In this document: piece after piece, positions 56,553 to 64,000 of the stretch
How positions within the stretch are numbered: position 1 is the stretch's first letter
Layout of the letters: each line of letters starts with the position of its first letter
DNA from: an uncultured Oscillospiraceae bacterium
GTDB lineage: Bacteria > Bacillota > Clostridia > Oscillospirales > Ruminococcaceae
Direction of reading: 5' to 3'
DNA: 64,000 bases
Assembly (NCBI GenBank): GCA_910577565.1
Contig: CAJTNJ010000007.1
Location: 24,373-88,372, forward strand
Notes under the pieces: model-generated
Databases searched by the model: none
What the model saw: the letters and a program-made list of their open reading frames with translations, nothing else
Told to the model about the DNA's origin: nothing
Translations under genes and position numbers: made by a program

Positions 56553-56963
56553 ATGGAAAAGAAATATTACATAAAAATCAATGATATGAAGGTAGAAGTA
56601 TCAGAAGAAATTTTTACAGAATATATGCGTGCACAATGGAGAGAGGAAAACCAAGATAGGCGAAGTAAAAAAAGAAATTGTTCATTAGAAGCTATGAATG
56701 AGCAAGGAAAAGAAATAGCCAGCGTTTCCTTTACTGAAGATAAAATAAACGATATTTTTCTTTATAAAGAATTACAAAATGCCTTGTTGCAACTAAATAA
56801 GCGAGAACAAACAATAATTGGTTATAAATTTTATGCTAATTATACCGAAAGAGAGATAGCTACAAAATTAAACATATCTCATCAAGCAGTAAATAAAAGG
56901 TTGAATACCATTTTAAAAAAATTAAAAGTTTTTTTAAAAAATGGGTTGCCAAAAGACCTATAA
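56553..56963 (+). CDS. Sigma-70 region 4-like phage/element regulator
   Basis: 136 residues. The C-terminal part is a sigma region 4 helix-turn-helix (LNKREQTIIGYKFYANYTER, then IATKLNISHQAVNKRLNTIL). The N-terminal part is charged and unassigned. Such small sigma-like proteins occur in Firmicutes phages and conjugative elements as late-gene or element regulators. First gene of the rightward module. Confidence 0.75.
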   Translation: MEKKYYIKINDMKVEVSEEIFTEYMRAQWREENQDRRSKKRNCSLEAMNEQGKEIASVSFTEDKINDIFLYKELQNALLQLNKREQTIIGYKFYANYTEREIATKLNISHQAVNKRLNTILKKLKVFLKNGLPKDL

Positions 56964-57016
56964 CTTACCGTATATAGTAGAGGGGTAAATTTCAAAAAAG
57001 GAAGGGAGTGATAAAA

Positions 57017-57172
57017 ATGCCAAGAGAGTATATAAAAAGTATTGATAATCTTGATGATATGGAAGACACATTGATTGCAACCAGTCTCATTTTAAAAAAC
57101 TTAGCCAAAAAGATTGAAACATTAAAGGACAAAGAAAGGAATTGCGAATATGAAAGAGCTTATCAAAGGTAA
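57017..57172 (+). CDS. Small phage-type protein, 51 residues
   Basis: Starts MPREYIKSIDNLDDMEDTLI after AAGGGAG; predicted helical, acidic N-terminus and basic C-terminus. It overlaps the helicase gene start by 23 bases. Function unknown. Confidence 0.55.
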   Translation: MPREYIKSIDNLDDMEDTLIATSLILKNLAKKIETLKDKERNCEYERAYQR

Positions 57173-58606
57173 ATTATACGAACATCAAATAAAAGCTGTA
57201 AATTTTGCACTTGATTTATTTTCAGCTAAAAAAGGGGGTGATGACGTTCATTTTCATAGTAAGGGTGTAGCTCTACTAATGGAAATGGGTTAAAAAGGCA
57301 CAGGCAAAACACTAACATCCATAGTTATTACTGGTAGTTTATATAGTCGAGATAAAATAGATAAAGTTTTAATTGCTGCTCCTCTGTCTATTTTAGAAGT
57401 ATGGCAAGGTGAATTTTATAAGTTTGCAAACTTTACATACGACTTACAAATTCTAAAAGGCAGTAAAGCGAAAAAAGAAAAGCAATTAAAGACTTTAAAC
57501 AAACAGTGTTTGCAAATAGCAATAATTAATTACGAAAGTGTGTGGAGACTTGAAAAGGAAATAAAGCTATGGAACCCCTCATTCATCATATCAGATGAAG
57601 GCCATAAAATAAAAGTGCACCAAACAGCAGTCTCTAAATCAATGCACAGGTTAGGCAGCTTATCTCGATACAACCTATTGCTTACGGGAACAGCTATTAC
57701 CAATAAAGAAATTGATATATTTTCAGAATATAAATTTCTAAACCCCTCTATTTTTGGAAATAGCTTTTATGCCTTCAAAAACCATTACTTTTGTATGTCA
57801 GGTTATGGCAATTACATACCAGTATTTAAAAGAGAATTGGAATATGAGTTTAAACAAAAAATAGCAAGTATTGCCTACAGAGTGGCAAAAGAAGAATGTT
57901 TAGACTTACCTGATACGGTAGAGATAACAAGATACATAGAGTTAGAGGATAGCGCAAAGAAAGCATACGCAAGTCTTGCAAAAAAGAGTTATGCAGAACT
58001 TAAAAATGGTGAAATTACAGCGACAAATATACTAACTAAGTTATTAAGACTTTCTCAACTAACTGGTGGATTTTTAACTGATGATGAGACACACAAAACA
58101 GAATGTGTAAGCAATGCTAAGTTAACTGTTTTACAGGAAATGATAGAGCAGACTATAGAGGAAAACACAAAGCTAGTCATCATAGCAAGGTTTAAATCTG
58201 AAATAAAAATGATATGCAAGTTAATTGAAAGTAAAAAAGCAAAATACTCAATCATTACAGGAGACACAAAAATAGACAAGAGCAAGTAAACGTTTTTCAA
58301 AATGAAAAAGATTGCCACTTCTTTATAGGACATATAAAAACAGCTGCATTAGGTATTACACTTACATCTGCCAATAAAATGGTGTTCTATTCACTTGACT
58401 ACAGCATGTCTAACTTTAATCAAGCAAAGGCAAGAATTCATAGAGTAGGACAAAACAAAAAATGTACCTACTACTATCTATTAGCAAAAGGGACAATTGA
58501 CGAGAAGGTGTATAGGACACTTAAACATAAAGTAAATCTGGCAGATAGAATGTTAAGTCTTGCAAAAGAAGGGCAAAACCCATTTATAGAGAAAGGAGAG
58601 GAATGA
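57150..58606 (+). pseudogene. SNF2-type DNA helicase, interrupted
   Basis: Phage-type SWI2/SNF2 helicase. It starts at ATG 57150 (MKELIKGKLYEHQIKAVNF), but codon 48 is TAA within the Walker A region: LLMEMG, stop, KGTGKTLTSI. The frame then continues with APLSILEVWQGEF, ISDEGHKI (motif II), LLLTGTAITN, until a stop at 58289. The C-terminal part (FIGHIKTAALGITLTSANKM, then KARIHRVGQNKK) is in another frame, so there is a frameshift near 58280. Removing nine bases (TTAAAAAGG) would restore EMGTGKT. Either a dead gene or assembly errors. Confidence 0.8.
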
Positions 58607-58609
58607 AAA

Positions 58610-59020
58610 ATGAACGAAATGTTATATTTAGCGGACAAGCTAAAAGAGTTAAAAGACAAAAAGCAAAATTTAGAAGCAAAAACAAAAGAGATAAATCAAA
58701 AAATAGAAGAGGTAAACAAAAAGCTATTAGACATTATGGAAGAACAAGAGATAGACAATTTTACAAAAGACGGAACTATGTTTTGTATAACGCAAAAGAT
58801 TAGGAGCTATTGCAAACCTGATAGAAAGCTTGAATTATATAAAGCATTAAAGGAAAAAGGATATGGTTCATTAATATATGAAACAGTAAACGCTAATTCT
58901 TTATCTTCGTTCGTAAAAGAACAAATAGAAGAAAATGATGATAAATTACCTTCATGGCTTGAAGAACTTGTTAATGTGTACGAGCAACCAAGAGTAAATG
59001 TAAGAAACAACAAAAGATAG
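58610..59020 (+). CDS. Coiled-coil phage protein of unknown function
   Basis: 136 residues. The first 60 form a highly charged coiled coil (LADKLKELKDKKQNLEAKTK and on). The second half contains DGTMFCITQKIRSYCKPDRK and KEKGYGSLIYETVNANSLSS. It lies between the helicase and the Cys-cluster protein in the replication module, so a DNA-handling role is plausible. I do not recognise the family with certainty. Confidence 0.6.
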   Translation: MNEMLYLADKLKELKDKKQNLEAKTKEINQKIEEVNKKLLDIMEEQEIDNFTKDGTMFCITQKIRSYCKPDRKLELYKALKEKGYGSLIYETVNANSLSSFVKEQIEENDDKLPSWLEELVNVYEQPRVNVRNNKR

Positions 59021-59032
59021 GAGAAATAAAAA

Positions 59033-59722
59033 ATGAATGAATTACAAAAACAAAATATGGGATATTTAAATCTAAATGATATGGCAAACAATCTAGCTGC
59101 ATTAGACGAGTTAGAAGGTTTAGAGTTAGGTTTTGAAAAAATCAAAATACCAAGTGGCGGAAATGTTATGTTTGAGCTACCCAGTGAAAATGATAGTGAA
59201 ATGATAAAAGAGTTTAGCGGCGTCATTTTACACCATCATCCTCTTTTCTCATACTACAAAGATAAATTTACAGGAGGAAATAATCCGCCAGACTGTGGAA
59301 GCATGGACGGATTAAATGGTATAGGAAATCCAGGAGGAAATTGTAAATCATGCTCTAACAATCAATATGGAAGTGGTGAGAATCAAGCAAAGGCATGCAA
59401 AAACAAGCGACGCATTTATATACTAAGAGAAAATGAATTATTGCCCGTTATGTTAACATTGCCAACAGGTTCAATCAAAGAATTTAGCAAATATGTAAGA
59501 CGTTTGCTTATCAAGGGAAATAAAACAAACACAATAGTTACTAAGTTTAGTTTAAAGAAGGCAACAAATCAAAGTGGAATATCATTTTCACAAGCAGTTT
59601 TTCAATATGAACGGAGCTTAAGTGATAACGAAATAAAAGTAATCACTCCTTTTATTGAACAGGTAAAGAAACATTGTGAAAAGCAAAAACTTAATATGCG
59701 AGGTATAGACAATGAAATATAA
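59033..59722 (+). CDS. Phage protein with a cysteine cluster
   Basis: 229 residues. The middle has GNCKSCSNNQYGSG and QAKACKNKRRIYIL, a likely zinc or iron site, flanked by beta-rich segments (LPVMLTLPTGSIKEFSKYVR). Such proteins accompany DNA polymerase A in Firmicutes phages. A single-strand DNA-binding or recombination role is only a guess. Overlaps the polymerase gene by 11 bases. Confidence 0.6.
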   Translation: MNELQKQNMGYLNLNDMANNLAALDELEGLELGFEKIKIPSGGNVMFELPSENDSEMIKEFSGVILHHHPLFSYYKDKFTGGNNPPDCGSMDGLNGIGNPGGNCKSCSNNQYGSGENQAKACKNKRRIYILRENELLPVMLTLPTGSIKEFSKYVRRLLIKGNKTNTIVTKFSLKKATNQSGISFSQAVFQYERSLSDNEIKVITPFIEQVKKHCEKQKLNMRGIDNEI

Positions 59723-61622
59723 AACAATAAAAACCTTAGGTGAAGTTAAGGAATATTTAGTAGGACAAGCAGTTGTTGCTTTTGATTTTGAAACAGCACC
59801 TAAAGATGAATTTAGGGATGAGGACAAAGCAGCGCTTGATCCGCACAAAGCGAAGATTGTAGGAATTAGTTTTTGTGTTTGTGAAGGTACGGGGATATAC
59901 ATCCCCTTATCTCACTTCATAAATAACATACTATTTAAAAAACAACTTTTAGATTGGCTAAAAGACAATATATTTTTGAATGATAAAGTAATCAAAGTAG
60001 CACATAATCTAACGTTTGAAGCTATGTTTTTATATTCCTTAGGTATATTAATACAACCACCATATTATGACACCATAGCGGCGGCACAAATGACATTAAA
60101 GAACAGCACAGAGTTTAGAACATTAAACGATAGTGGTCTTAAAAAACTTGTGCCTGAATTATTAAATAAAGAGTTGCCTACATTTAAAGAGGTAACACAA
60201 GGTAAATATTTTGATGAGCTTAATCCAAAGGACAATAAAACAATAAAATATGCTTGCAGTGACAGCGACTACACTTTGCGGTTATATTACTTATTCAATG
60301 AGTGGTTTGATAAACTCTTGCCTAAACATAGATATATTGTTGAAGAGATTGAAAGCAAAACAGCAGTGTATATAGCGTTAATGAAATATAACGGTGTATT
60401 GGTAGATAAAAAATTGATGGAAGAGAAACAACAACAAGCAGAAGAAAAAATAATTCAGATAAAGGACAAGATTAATAAAATAACAGGTGGCATTCCAATG
60501 GGAGAAAATGCAAATACAAGAGTATTCAAAGAATATTTATTTAAACAACTCCACTTACCTGTTCTAAAGATGACGGAAAAAGGCAGTGAGGCACTGGATG
60601 ATGAAGTATTAATTTTGTTTAGAGGATATTGTGAGAAACACTATCCAGCTTTAACAGGGTTATTTCATTTGATTTTAGAGTTTAGGAAATGGAGCAAAAT
60701 AAAATCAACTTTCATAGATGGATATTTAAAATATATTAATACCAAAACAGGTAGGATACATTGTGATTTTTATCCTTTAACAACTCAAACAGGGCGATTT
60801 GTATCTAAAAATCCTAATCTACAACAGTGTCCTAGAAAAGGAAGTGACCCTATTGGTGTAAGAAATTTTATCAAAGCTTCTAATGGTAATGTATTGTTAT
60901 CGTTAGACTTTAGCCAGATAGAATTAAGAGTTGGAGCGTTTTATTGCAAAGACGAAAAGATGGTTAATACCTATAAACAAGGTGGAGATATACACGCGCA
61001 GACAACAGCTATTATATATCATATTTCCATAGAAGAAGCCATGGATAAAACAAATCCAAAATATAAAGAGAGAAGAGCAATAGCAAAAAACTGCAATTTT
61101 GGAACTTTTTATGGGCTTTACCCTAAAGGATTAAAGAAGACATTAAATATTAAAGCTGGATTAGATACCAATTTAAATGAATGTGAAATGATAATTAAAA
61201 ATCTTAAATCGGGTTATAGCAGACTTACCAAGTGGCAGGAAAGTGCGATAAACGAAGCAAGGCAAAAGAAATATACAGAAACATTTTTAGGCAGACGAAG
61301 ATACCTACCATACATAAACAGCGATGACTTTAAGAGAAGAGGTTTTGCCGAGAGATGTGCATTAAACACACCAATACAAGGAACAGCAGCGGATATTTTA
61401 AAGTTGGCTATCAACAGGATACTAAATGGATTAAATAACAAAGATTATATAAAACCGCTTTTAATTATTCATGATGAGCTTGTTTTTGAAGTGCCAAAGG
61501 AAAAGAAAAGTGAAGCAATAACCTTTATAAAATCATGCATGGAAAAACAACCGTTTAATGAGTTTAATATTCCTCTAATAGCAGAAGTCTCACAAGGCGA
61601 TAATTTTGGAAATTTAAATTAA
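59712..61622 (+). CDS. Family A DNA polymerase (phage type)
   Basis: 636 residues. 3'-5' exonuclease domain (VVAFDFETAPKDEF, then VAHNLTFEAMFLYSLG and CSDSDYTLRLYYLF, giving Exo I-III). Polymerase domain: motif A LLSLDFSQIELRVGAF, motif B RRAIAKNCNFGTFYGLYPKG, motif C IIHDELVFEVP. No 5'-nuclease domain, as in phage replicative PolA. All catalytic acidic residues are present. It would replicate the element. Confidence 0.93.
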   Translation: MKYKTIKTLGEVKEYLVGQAVVAFDFETAPKDEFRDEDKAALDPHKAKIVGISFCVCEGTGIYIPLSHFINNILFKKQLLDWLKDNIFLNDKVIKVAHNLTFEAMFLYSLGILIQPPYYDTIAAAQMTLKNSTEFRTLNDSGLKKLVPELLNKELPTFKEVTQGKYFDELNPKDNKTIKYACSDSDYTLRLYYLFNEWFDKLLPKHRYIVEEIESKTAVYIALMKYNGVLVDKKLMEEKQQQAEEKIIQIKDKINKITGGIPMGENANTRVFKEYLFKQLHLPVLKMTEKGSEALDDEVLILFRGYCEKHYPALTGLFHLILEFRKWSKIKSTFIDGYLKYINTKTGRIHCDFYPLTTQTGRFVSKNPNLQQCPRKGSDPIGVRNFIKASNGNVLLSLDFSQIELRVGAFYCKDEKMVNTYKQGGDIHAQTTAIIYHISIEEAMDKTNPKYKERRAIAKNCNFGTFYGLYPKGLKKTLNIKAGLDTNLNECEMIIKNLKSGYSRLTKWQESAINEARQKKYTETFLGRRRYLPYINSDDFKRRGFAERCALNTPIQGTAADILKLAINRILNGLNNKDYIKPLLIIHDELVFEVPKEKKSEAITFIKSCMEKQPFNEFNIPLIAEVSQGDNFGNLN

Positions 61623-61637
61623 AAAGGAGTAAAAACA

Positions 61638-63866
61638 ATGGAATTGAAAAATATAGATATATCCTTAAAAGAGTTTCTTAATTGCTTTTTTAAAGATAAT
61701 GAAAAAATATGTTTTAGGGTTTTAAGTGACAAAAAAGATAAAAATTTTAACAGTATAAAACTATCATCAAGATTAAAAGATATAGACGAAACAGAAAAGA
61801 TTTTAAGAAGGCACAATTTAAAAGACAGAGGTATATTTTTTGTGGTCAATTATGGAGGACATTTTGATAGAGATATAGAGAGAATAAATGCACAGTTCTT
61901 TGAATGTGACAACATAAGTTTAGAAGAACAGTATGAAAAAATTATGGCATTTCCGTTAGAGCCTTCAATAATCATCAAGACAAGAAAATCGTTACATACA
62001 TATTTTTTAATTGAAAATGGAAATGTTAAAGATTTCAGAAAAATACAGCGAAGATTGATTGAATATTTTGATGGAGACAAAGCTTGTGTGAATGAAAGCA
62101 GACTGTTAAGGTTGCCGGGGTTTAACCATTGCAAACAAAAGGCTATAAAAGTTAAGTGCATCAAGTTTAATCCAGAGATAAGATATACACAAGATGAACT
62201 TTTGAGTATTTTAAAGACAAATAGTGATAAGGATATAATACCATCAATAGAACGAAAACAAGCAGGCATTGATTATGTTTTAAATCATTGTGAGTTTATG
62301 AAACACTGTAAAGAAAATGCCAAAACACTTTCAGAACATGATTGGTATGCAATGATAACCAACTTAGCGGTGTTTGATGATGCAAAGCAAGTTATACATA
62401 AATTTTCAAAGGATTATCCTTGCTATGATTTTGACGAGACAGAACAAAAAATAAGGCACTTTATGCAGTCTAAAACCAAACCAATAACATGTAAAACAAT
62501 CGCAGAAAAGGGTTTTGTATGTCCTAAACTAAATGATTGTGATGTAAAATCGCCAGCTGGTTTATGCTATAAAGAACATAATACATTGCCTAAGTGGTAT
62601 GAAAAAACCAAAACAGGTGTTAAATTCATACCTGGAATTTTAGCAGATTATCTAACTGAAAATATACACGCATATTACACAGCAGGAAACTTTTATCTTT
62701 ACAAAAACGGAGTATACAAATTGATGGAAGATATAGAGGCTTGTTCTATAATTAAAGGCTATATGCTTCCTAATAAAAGAACCATGATTAGTATCAATGA
62801 CACATTGGGACAATGGAAAATAGGAGCGCATATTGACAATATAGAAGCAAACAAAAATCCATATGTACTTAATGTGATAAACGGTTTATACAATGTTAGA
62901 AAAGATGAGTTAAAAAAACATTCACCAAACTATTTTTGTATAGTTCAGTTAAATGTAAGATATGATAAAAAAGCAAAGTGTAATTTATTCTTAGAATTTT
63001 TGAATGATATTTTAGAAGAAGATGAAATAACCTTAATACAAGAAATATTTGGATATTTGCTAGTGCCCATAAACAAAGCGCAGAAATCATTTATTTTTGT
63101 AGGAGCACCGAGTGCGGGTAAATCCACACTGTTATCAGTAGTGCAGGACATTCTTCTAGGAAGCGAAAATGTGAGTAACATACCATGGCAAAGCTTAAAT
63201 GATAGGTTTAAAACAGCAGAACTTTATGGAAAACTTGCTAACATATTTGCAGATTTACCATCCAAGAATATAGAGGACAATGGAACATTTAAAGCATTAA
63301 CAGGAGAAGATTATTTGATGGTTGAAAGGAAAAACAAAAATCCATTTTCTTTTAAACCATATACAAGATTATTGTTCTCTTGTAATGAAATTCCACGCAA
63401 TTATGGAGACAGAAGCGAAGGATTTTATAGGAGATTAGTGATTATTCGGTTTGACAAAACGATACCAATCCAAAAACGAGACCTCAATTTAAAAGATAAG
63501 TTAAGAGAAGAAAAAAACGGCATATTTTTATGGGCACTAGAGGGATTAAAGAGATTGATCAAGAACCAATACAGGTTTTCCGAAAGCGTTAAGACAAAAG
63601 CAGAATTGGAAGCATACAGGGTAGAAGGCAATAATGTGTTAATGTTTTTGAATGAGTGTTGTGAAGTGGATCCAAATTATAAATGTTTTAGAAGTGAATT
63701 ATTTGATAGATACAAGACATTTTGTAAAGATAATGGATATAAAGCATTTTCACAAATGAAATTTAATAAAGATATTGAACTAAACGTAAAAGAAGTGAAA
63801 AGAAGTAAAGATAATATTGCTAAAAAGAATATATGGAGAGGATTAAGATATGCAGAATATACTTAA
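61638..63866 (+). CDS. Primase/SF3 helicase (D5-type phage replication protein)
   Basis: 742 residues. The N-terminal 200 residues resemble RepB/archaeo-eukaryotic primase-like domains (NYGGHFDRDIERINAQFFEC, KTRKSLHTYFL, SRLLRLPGFNHCK). A cysteine-bearing middle region follows. The C-terminal third is an SF3 helicase: Walker A VGAPSAGKSTLLSVV, Walker B ANIFADLPSK, sensor RLLFSCNEIPRN, arginine region GFYRRLVIIRF. It would open the origin and prime synthesis for the polymerase upstream. Followed by short direct repeats. Confidence 0.88.
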   Translation: MELKNIDISLKEFLNCFFKDNEKICFRVLSDKKDKNFNSIKLSSRLKDIDETEKILRRHNLKDRGIFFVVNYGGHFDRDIERINAQFFECDNISLEEQYEKIMAFPLEPSIIIKTRKSLHTYFLIENGNVKDFRKIQRRLIEYFDGDKACVNESRLLRLPGFNHCKQKAIKVKCIKFNPEIRYTQDELLSILKTNSDKDIIPSIERKQAGIDYVLNHCEFMKHCKENAKTLSEHDWYAMITNLAVFDDAKQVIHKFSKDYPCYDFDETEQKIRHFMQSKTKPITCKTIAEKGFVCPKLNDCDVKSPAGLCYKEHNTLPKWYEKTKTGVKFIPGILADYLTENIHAYYTAGNFYLYKNGVYKLMEDIEACSIIKGYMLPNKRTMISINDTLGQWKIGAHIDNIEANKNPYVLNVINGLYNVRKDELKKHSPNYFCIVQLNVRYDKKAKCNLFLEFLNDILEEDEITLIQEIFGYLLVPINKAQKSFIFVGAPSAGKSTLLSVVQDILLGSENVSNIPWQSLNDRFKTAELYGKLANIFADLPSKNIEDNGTFKALTGEDYLMVERKNKNPFSFKPYTRLLFSCNEIPRNYGDRSEGFYRRLVIIRFDKTIPIQKRDLNLKDKLREEKNGIFLWALEGLKRLIKNQYRFSESVKTKAELEAYRVEGNNVLMFLNECCEVDPNYKCFRSELFDRYKTFCKDNGYKAFSQMKFNKDIELNVKEVKRSKDNIAKKNIWRGLRYAEYT

Positions 63867-63870
63867 ATTG

Positions 63871-63911
63871 TTGATGAGTTTGCAAAATAATTGATGAGTT
63901 GTTGATGAGTT
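63871..63911 (+). repeat. Three short direct repeats after the primase-helicase gene
   Basis: TTGATGAGTT occurs at 63871, 63891 and 63902. Short iterated repeats next to a replication gene are typical of replication origins, but three copies of ten bases are weak evidence. The rest of the window (to 64000) shows no gene. Confidence 0.45.
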
Positions 63912-64000
63912 CGTTGGTGAGATAAACCACCAATATGCTTAGCTTGGGATGAGATTGACGACTTTTTCTTTCTTACTTTTATATAAATAAGAAAAGAAAA

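Noticed and set aside
1-64000. CRISPR array
   Set aside because: No regularly spaced direct repeats of CRISPR size were found; the only multi-copy short repeat is the triple TTGATGAGTT near the end.

Overview
The window reads as a chromosome of a low-GC Gram-positive bacterium of the Clostridia type. The evidence is the S10-spc-alpha order with adk-map-KOW protein-infA-rpmJ inside it, a zinc-type S14 and zinc-type adenylate kinase, the rimP-nusA-ylxR-ylxQ-infB-rbfA-nrnA-truB-ribF order, and strong GGAGG ribosome binding sites. Genus cannot be fixed from this alone. Several signs point to genome erosion: decayed insertion sequences of three families, a decayed tandem duplication, and intact reading frames whose catalytic residues have gone (ComEC, an AlgI-like MBOAT protein and its DHHW partner).

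Layout. 1-11867 (+): ribosomal super-operon from rpsC (cut by the window edge) to rplQ, including secY, adk, map, infA and rpoA, closed by a terminator. 11868-13755: gene-free, with a decayed IS1-type element. 13756-18760 (-): rsmI, a TrmN6-type methyltransferase, typA and a Cof-type HAD phosphatase; a 284-bp unit is tandemly triplicated between the methyltransferase and typA. 18935-20590: decayed IS5-type and IS1-type elements. 20705-24320 (+): glycolytic operon pgk-tpiA-gpmI. 24351-31637 (+): TM2 protein, comEC, holA, RNase M5-like protein, MBOAT and DHHW proteins, DUF436 protein. 31893-39991 (+): nusA-infB operon behind a perfect consensus promoter. 40432-40507: tRNA-Ala(GGC). 40844-42003 (-): mtnN and luxS, with a decayed IS110 element pressed against the luxS start codon.

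44626-56136 (-) is the most unusual part. It is visibly more AT-rich than the housekeeping regions. Behind a perfect promoter lie metK, an ABC exporter (one ATPase, two ABC-2 permeases), an aldehyde-dehydrogenase/nucleotidyltransferase fusion, a class I methyltransferase, an N-terminally shortened RlmN/Cfr-type radical SAM enzyme, an abnormal tRNA with a six-base anticodon loop and no U33, an arginyl-tRNA synthetase and a short-chain dehydrogenase. I infer an undescribed SAM-dependent, possibly arginyl-tRNA-dependent, biosynthesis-and-export locus. Alternatively the ArgRS and the radical SAM enzyme are self-protection copies. MtnN and LuxS nearby could clear the SAH (and 5'-deoxyadenosine) that the locus would make.

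56553-63866 (+) is the replication module of a phage or phage-like element: sigma-like factor, broken SNF2 helicase, two small phage proteins, a family A DNA polymerase and a primase/SF3 helicase, followed by short direct repeats that could be origin iterons. It runs off the window.
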